From: Nitrospirae bacterium UBA4572
GTDB taxonomy: Bacteria > Nitrospirota > Leptospirillia > Leptospirillales > Leptospirillaceae
Assembly (NCBI GenBank): GCA_002387725.1
Contig: DGKK01000064.1
Span: forward strand, 1-9,821
Length of the DNA stretch: 9,821 bases
Direction of reading: 5' to 3'
The stretch's first letter is position 1, and every line of letters starts with the position of its first letter. Of this stretch, positions 6,496 to 9,821 are shown in pieces. The translations under genes were made by a program, and so were the position numbers. The notes beneath the pieces were generated by a model. It did no database searches. It was not told where the DNA came from and saw nothing but the letters and a program-made list of their open reading frames with translations.

Positions 6496-7356
6496 TCATG
6501 ACGAATGACCTTTCCAGCGAAAATCCGGAGGATAATGGGCATCGATCTCCCGAATGCACGGCTCGAGGGAGGGAGGGATGACCGGAGGGAGAACCGGGAG
6601 TATCTTCACATAAAGATGGCCCGTCTCATGGGAAACAGGAGAGCGAACTCCCTTGCCTTTGAGCCTGAAGGTCTGTCCGGCCTTGGTCCCCGGTGGAATC
6701 TTCAGGCGGGAGACTCCTTCGAGGGTGGGAATTTCGACCGACGCCCCGAAAAGAAGTTCGGAGAGCTTGACGGGACAGTCCAAGAGAAGATCGTTTCCCT
6801 GCCGACGGAAGAGAGGATCGGGATGGATTTCGTCGATCACCACCCGGATCATGCGGGATTTTGGGCCGGATCCAGCCGACACGGTAAAGTCCATCCCCTC
6901 GTCCACTCCCGCCGGGATCTGGACTGTGACCTTGTCGGGAGAGGTTCCCGGTGCCCCCGGAAGGAGAACCGTTCGGGTGGTCCCAAGGGCCGCCTCCCGA
7001 AAGGAAAGGGTCAGGTGAACCTCGGAGAGGACCGCGCCTCCCCCCATGCCTCCAAAAAGATCCCAGAAGTCTCCGAAGCGCTCCTCATCAAAGGGGCCCC
7101 CTCCGCCCCTGGAGGCGCCGGAAGGTCGTCCCCCCCCCGGAGGCCGTGCCCCCATGGCATCGTACTCTTCGCGCTTGGCAGGGTCGGAAAGAACCTCATA
7201 AGCCTCGTTGATTTCCTTGAAGCGCTGCTCGGCCTCCCGATTTCCCGGATTGACGTCGGGGTGGAACTGGCGGGCAAGCTTTCTGTAAGCCTTTTTGATC
7301 TCCTCGGCCGACGCCTTTTTCGAGACTCCGAGTTTTTCGTAGAAATCCTTGGCCAT
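6496..7356 (-). CDS. cbpA: CbpA-type J-domain co-chaperone (no zinc finger)
   Basis: At 286 residues it begins with a complete J-domain (about 4-70) containing HPD at 32-34, which stimulates DnaK ATPase. A Gly/Phe-rich linker follows (about 72-110, with PPGGGRPSGASRGGGGPF and DLFGGMGGG). Two substrate-binding beta domains cover about 110-270. The CxxCxGxG zinc-finger repeats of true DnaJ are absent, so this is a class II (CbpA-like) protein. It acts in the cytoplasm with DnaK, handing clients to ClpB. AAGGAG ten bases before the ATG supports the start, and only 14 bases separate it from the nadB stop. The overall order cbpA, MerR/CbpM, clpB recurs in several bacterial phyla. Confidence 0.95.
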   Translation of the reverse strand: MAKDFYEKLGVSKKASAEEIKKAYRKLARQFHPDVNPGNREAEQRFKEINEAYEVLSDPAKREEYDAMGARPPGGGRPSGASRGGGGPFDEERFGDFWDLFGGMGGGAVLSEVHLTLSFREAALGTTRTVLLPGAPGTSPDKVTVQIPAGVDEGMDFTVSAGSGPKSRMIRVVIDEIHPDPLFRRQGNDLLLDCPVKLSELLFGASVEIPTLEGVSRLKIPPGTKAGQTFRLKGKGVRSPVSHETGHLYVKILPVLPPVIPPSLEPCIREIDAHYPPDFRWKGHSS

Positions 7357-7370
7357 CGGTTTTTTTCTCC

Positions 7371-8951
7371 TTATGATCCGGAATCGGGACCGGGAACCGC
7401 CCCCGCCTTCTCGACGGTTTGATCTTCAATAAAATAGTTCGCCCCCACCCGGGGCGCCGTCTCGAGATCCTCGAAGAGGAGTCGGGCAAGGTTTAAGGCA
7501 TTATGAAGAAGCGCGTCCTGGGGAAGAATCTCTCCGGTTTTTCCACTGGCAAGGGCCGACAGTATTTGAGCCTTGCCCGCGGAAACGAGGGAAGCTGTCC
7601 TCACGATACCGGCCTTTTCCCAAAGAAGGGTCTTCAAGTCCTCCAGGGAGAGGGAGCCCTCTCCCCTGGGGGCTTGCCACCCTTCCGAAGGAGGCTCCTC
7701 TGCCCCGCTCTCCGGCAACGAATCGAGAAGACTCTCCCTTTCCCCGGCGATGGCCTGTGCCACCCGATGGCCCATCACCAAGGCCTCGAGGAGGGAGTTG
7801 GATGCCAGGCGATTGGCCCCGTGAACTCTTGTCGACGCCACCTCCCCGACCGCATAGAGTCCGGAGAGGTCGGTCCGGCCCTCCATGTCCGTTCTGACTC
7901 CGCCCATCTGGAAATGGGCCGCAGGACGAATGGGAGCGGGATCCCGGGAAAGGTCGATTCCCGCCTCAAGACAATGGAAAAAGACTTGGGGAAAGCGCGT
8001 CCTCAAATATTCCCCGGACAGGTGGGCGACGCTGAGATATATCTTCGCCTCCGGACGTTCCCGGGCCTCAAGCCAAAGAGCCCGCGAGACAACGTCCCGA
8101 GGGGCGAGCTCCCCGTCGGGGTGGTATCGGAAAAGGATCCGTTGCCCCGTCTGATCAATGATGTGCCCCCCTTCTCCCCTCAGTGCCTCCGTCAGAAGAA
8201 AGGGAGTCTGACCGGGAAGATCGAGGACGGTGGGGTGAAACTGGGTAAAGGCCAGCCGTTCCAGACGCGCTCCGGCCATTGAAGCAACGGCCGTGGCATC
8301 CCCGACCTGGGACGGTGGATTGGTCGTCCGGGCAAAGAGAGCACTGAATCCCCCCGTTGCCAAAATGGTGGCCCCGGCCCGGATGCTCACCCAGCCATCC
8401 TCATCCTCGCCCATGAACAACCCCCCCACAATCCGGGAGCCTTCTCCCTTCAGGAGGCGGTGCAGCCGGAAGGGGGTAAGAAATGTGAATCTCTCATGGC
8501 CATGGACGTTCTGCGCCAGGGTCTTGACGATGAGGGAGCCGGTCTTGTCCCCTCCGGCATGGATGATCCTTGGCCTCGAATGGGCGGCTTCCCGGGTCAG
8601 AAGGAAGTCCCCCCCACTGTCCCTGTCAAACGGGACTCCGAGTGAGACCAGCGTGGCAAAGGCTTCCTCCGCTCCTTCGATCAGGACCCTCACATTGGCT
8701 TCGTCGCAAAAGCCCGCTCCTGCCCGCAAGGTATCCGCCACATGGGATTCGACCGCCTCGCGGTTGAATCCCCAGGGCAGTGCCAGCCCCCCCTGGGCAT
8801 AGTAGGAGCTTCCCGAAGCAATCGATCCGCGGGAGACCAGCGTCACGCTTCCCAGCGGCAGAAGGTTGATCGCCGTCTGGTAACCGGCAATTCCTCCGCC
8901 GATTATCAAAAAATCCGTCGAGATCCGTCGCGGAAGCGGTGTCGGACTCAT
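7371..8951 (-). CDS. nadB: L-aspartate oxidase, first step of NAD synthesis
   Basis: At 526 residues this is near the usual length (E. coli NadB has 540). It oxidises L-aspartate to iminoaspartate with FAD, feeding quinolinate synthase. Visible motifs: the dinucleotide fold FLIIGGGIAG (14-23), ASGSSYYAQGGLA (45-57), HSRPRIIHAGGDKTG (124-138), FTQFHPT (235-241), LTEALRGEGGHIID (253-266), PRDVVSRAL (284-292), PAAHFQMGGV (343-352) and the FAD-binding VHGANRLASNSLLEALV (376-392). The C-terminal helical domain is present but short. The start ATG overlaps the stop of the preceding lipoprotein gene as ATGA, so translation is probably coupled. Neither nadA nor nadC is in the window, so the pathway is split. 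Confidence 0.97.
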   Translation of the reverse strand: MSPTPLPRRISTDFLIIGGGIAGYQTAINLLPLGSVTLVSRGSIASGSSYYAQGGLALPWGFNREAVESHVADTLRAGAGFCDEANVRVLIEGAEEAFATLVSLGVPFDRDSGGDFLLTREAAHSRPRIIHAGGDKTGSLIVKTLAQNVHGHERFTFLTPFRLHRLLKGEGSRIVGGLFMGEDEDGWVSIRAGATILATGGFSALFARTTNPPSQVGDATAVASMAGARLERLAFTQFHPTVLDLPGQTPFLLTEALRGEGGHIIDQTGQRILFRYHPDGELAPRDVVSRALWLEARERPEAKIYLSVAHLSGEYLRTRFPQVFFHCLEAGIDLSRDPAPIRPAAHFQMGGVRTDMEGRTDLSGLYAVGEVASTRVHGANRLASNSLLEALVMGHRVAQAIAGERESLLDSLPESGAEEPPSEGWQAPRGEGSLSLEDLKTLLWEKAGIVRTASLVSAGKAQILSALASGKTGEILPQDALLHNALNLARLLFEDLETAPRVGANYFIEDQTVEKAGAVPGPDSGS

Positions 8952-9523
8952 CCGGGAGGCTTTGCCGCGATGGATGTCCGGAGGAAGGTGTCACCCGTCA
9001 GAGAAAGAAGACGGGCTTTCCCGGGAGGCTTTGCAAGCCCCACAACCATTCGGGACTCCCCCGTCTGGAAGTAACGGGCCCCCGCCTTTTTCGGATCTTT
9101 CGAGATGGCCGACATCGTCCAGTGCGCATGAAAAACAATCGCATGGCCGGTTTCATCCACTGTTCCAGAATCCATCACAATGCGGAGATCGATCTTGTCC
9201 AGAACGGCAAATATGCCCATCAATCCGGCATGGGTCTTGGGGTCCAGAGAAAGAGGGGGACCCAGAAGGGCTTCCACCGCCTCCGGTGACTCCGTGGAGA
9301 AAGCCTTTCCCAATTTTTTTCCGATTTTCCAGGCCGACACAAAGGACTGCTGCTCGGGAGTCAGGGGTTTGACATCCTCGCATCCTCCGAGCAATATCAG
9401 CATTCCCACAAGAAGCATCCCCGCTCCCCCGAAGAGAAAGGGGCGAATGCCCTTGATCATTCGGAGGGAGAGGCGTCTCGCCGAGAACGTTTTTTCTCCC
9501 TCCCCAAGACTACCCTGTGTCAT
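8948..9523 (-). CDS. Putative lipoprotein, possible NTF2-like fold
   Basis: The 191-residue product has a basic N-terminus (ARRLSLRMIKG), a hydrophobic segment (about 27-45) and a lipobox LGGC with the lipidated cysteine at 48, so it should be anchored to the membrane facing the periplasm. The mature part has a helix (about 55-75) followed by a probable beta-rich half (about 108-180). The pattern AFSTESPEAVEALLGPPLSL vaguely resembles NTF2-like small domains, but this is a weak impression. No family is securely recognised. The ATG at 9523 is preceded by GGGGGG at very short spacing. The Met at residue 22 would still leave a good signal peptide but has no Shine-Dalgarno sequence. It is the first gene of the nadB-clpB operon. 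Confidence 0.75.
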   Translation of the reverse strand: MTQGSLGEGEKTFSARRLSLRMIKGIRPFLFGGAGMLLVGMLILLGGCEDVKPLTPEQQSFVSAWKIGKKLGKAFSTESPEAVEALLGPPLSLDPKTHAGLMGIFAVLDKIDLRIVMDSGTVDETGHAIVFHAHWTMSAISKDPKKAGARYFQTGESRMVVGLAKPPGKARLLSLTGDTFLRTSIAAKPPG

Positions 9524-9544
9524 GCACCCCCCATTCCTGCCGCG

Positions 9545-9552
9545 GACCGGTC
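9545..9552. repeat. Palindrome GACCGGTC, distal copy
   Basis: This is a perfect 8-bp palindrome in the 5' untranslated leader of the minus-strand operon, about 33-40 bases after the expected start of transcription. An identical copy lies at 9597-9604, centre to centre 52 bp away, about five helical turns. Confidence 0.6.
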
Positions 9553-9590
9553 ACCCCTATGGCACCTGGCCGTCCTCTCGTTCGGAGGAA

Positions 9591-9620
9591 ATTATAGACC
9601 GGTCTCCGAGGAGAGGTCAA
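9591..9620 (-). promoter_or_regulatory. Strong sigma70-type promoter of the lipoprotein-nadB-clpB operon
   Basis: TTGACC (9620-9615) and a perfect TATAAT (9596-9591) are 18 bases apart, giving a start near 9584 and a leader of about 60 bases. No sigma32, CIRCE or HAIR-like sites were seen, so heat-shock control of clpB is not evident from this promoter. Confidence 0.85.
9597..9604. repeat. Palindrome GACCGGTC, promoter-proximal copy
   Basis: This copy lies inside the promoter spacer, directly against the -10 box, extended to AGACCGGTCT (10 bp). A dimeric regulator bound here would block RNA polymerase. With the second copy downstream it could form a looped operator pair; no known consensus is matched with confidence. 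Confidence 0.6.
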
Positions 9621-9667
9621 AAACTCCTTCGTTTCAGGGAAATCCCCGCCTGTCATTCCTTTTTTCC

Positions 9668-9696
9668 TTTACCTCCCGGGGAAGACCTGATACAAT
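9668..9696 (+). promoter_or_regulatory. Probable promoter of the rightward gltX gene
   Basis: TTTACC (9668-9673) and TACAAT (9691-9696) are 17 bases apart, and TGA before the -10 box gives an extended-10 motif. Transcription would start near 9703, leaving a 75-base leader before the TTG at 9778. Confidence 0.6.
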
Positions 9697-9719
9697 CGCC
9701 ATGTATACTTTTCCTGTCC

Positions 9720-9735
9720 GGAGGAGCGATCCTCC
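9720..9735 (+). other. Leader hairpin with GCGA tetraloop upstream of gltX
   Basis: GGAGGAGCGATCCTCC forms a perfect six-pair stem with a GNRA tetraloop. It buries a GGAGGA sequence but lies 43 bases before the start codon, so it is probably not the ribosome binding site. No T-run follows, so it is not an intrinsic terminator. It may stabilise or regulate the leader. Confidence 0.45.
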
Positions 9736-9777
9736 CCCATTCTGGCCCCTTTTCGGCCCCATTCCGGGATCAGACCC

Positions 9778-9821
9778 TTGAACTCTCAGAACATTTCTCC
9801 CATTCGTGTTCGCTTCGCTCC
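9778..9821 (+). CDS. gltX: Glutamyl-tRNA synthetase, N-terminal fragment
   Basis: The frame TTG AAC TCT CAG ... gives (M)NSQNISPIRVRFAP, cut off at the window edge. IRVRFAP is the hallmark start of glutamyl-tRNA synthetase and continues in the family as SPTG.LH. The closely related Glu-Q-RS usually has GRFAPSP nearer the N-terminus and GlnRS has TRFPPEP, so GluRS is the best fit. The next upstream in-frame stop is TGA at 9688-9690 and no ATG or GTG lies in between, so TTG at 9778 is the likely start. Its ribosome binding site is weak (GGGAT about 9 bases upstream). Confidence 0.75.
   Translation, partial: MNSQNISPIRVRFA

Noticed and set aside
6505..7422. A 305-codon plus-strand open frame across cbpA and the nadB end
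   Set aside because: It is antisense to the secure J-protein, with no recognisable product and no ribosome binding site.
7825..7827. nadB has Arg where many homologues have Gly in the STGVHGANR motif
   Set aside because: From memory the position seems variable among aspartate oxidases, and the surrounding FAD-binding motif is intact, so it is not a reason to suspect loss of function.
9485..9656. A minus-strand frame starting with ATG at 9656, about 55 codons
   Set aside because: It runs straight through the strong TTGACC/TATAAT promoter and into the lipoprotein gene, and its only AAGGA touches the start codon.
1..9821. CRISPR arrays, complete insertion sequences, rRNA, riboswitches, or a complete undescribed multigene system
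   Set aside because: No regularly spaced repeats, transposase-like ORFs with terminal inverted repeats, or conserved riboswitch folds were seen. The accessory part on the left contains only one intact gene, so no system can be claimed from this window.

Overview
The window reads as an ordinary bacterial chromosome segment of fairly high G+C, with A+T-rich intergenic patches at both ends of the gene block. Nearly all genes lie on the minus strand. Gene content (Fis-type regulator, nadB, clpB with a CbpA/CbpM pair, HU) and style suggest a Gram-negative chemolithotroph-like bacterium. Something near Leptospirillum/Nitrospirota is my guess from memory, not something the sequence proves.

Right to left, in transcription order for the minus strand: at the right edge a plus-strand gene begins (TTG start at 9778) whose first residues carry the glutamyl-tRNA synthetase signature IRVRFAP. 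Its promoter and that of the minus-strand operon diverge from the interval 9524-9777. The minus-strand operon starts at a strong sigma70-type promoter (TTGACC, 18 bp, TATAAT; 9591-9620). It runs through a putative lipoprotein (9523-8948), L-aspartate oxidase nadB (8951-7371), a zinc-finger-less J-protein cbpA (7356-6496), a small MerR/CbpM-type modulator (6461-6141), the disaggregase clpB (6101-3498) and a Fis-type helix-turn-helix protein (3501-2941). Two junctions are ATGA overlaps and the other gaps are at most about 40 bp. One transcript could therefore link NAD synthesis, protein disaggregation and a regulator: CbpA would deliver substrates to DnaK/ClpB, CbpM would tune CbpA or transcription, and the Fis-type protein would be made in step with ClpB.

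Downstream lies hupB (HU) with a near-ideal promoter, then a hairpin and tRNA-Val(GAC). Immediately after the tRNA 3' end is a degraded C-terminal fragment of an AlbA_2-type putative DNA-binding/ATP-binding protein, interrupted by a stop codon. Next come a pair of 25-bp imperfect repeats and a tiny ORF with a strong Shine-Dalgarno sequence. An intact 567-residue member of the same broad AlbA_2 (Schlafen-like) family follows, ended by a long hairpin. At the left edge the first ~25 codons of another minus-strand gene are visible. The interval 1-2345 is the only part that looks accessory; the rest is core housekeeping.

No CRISPR array, intact insertion sequence, rRNA or complete novel multigene system was seen. 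The most interesting points are the AlbA_2 remnant beside the tRNA, the ClpB-coupled Fis-like protein with a receiver-like N-terminus, and paired palindromes flanking the operon promoter.
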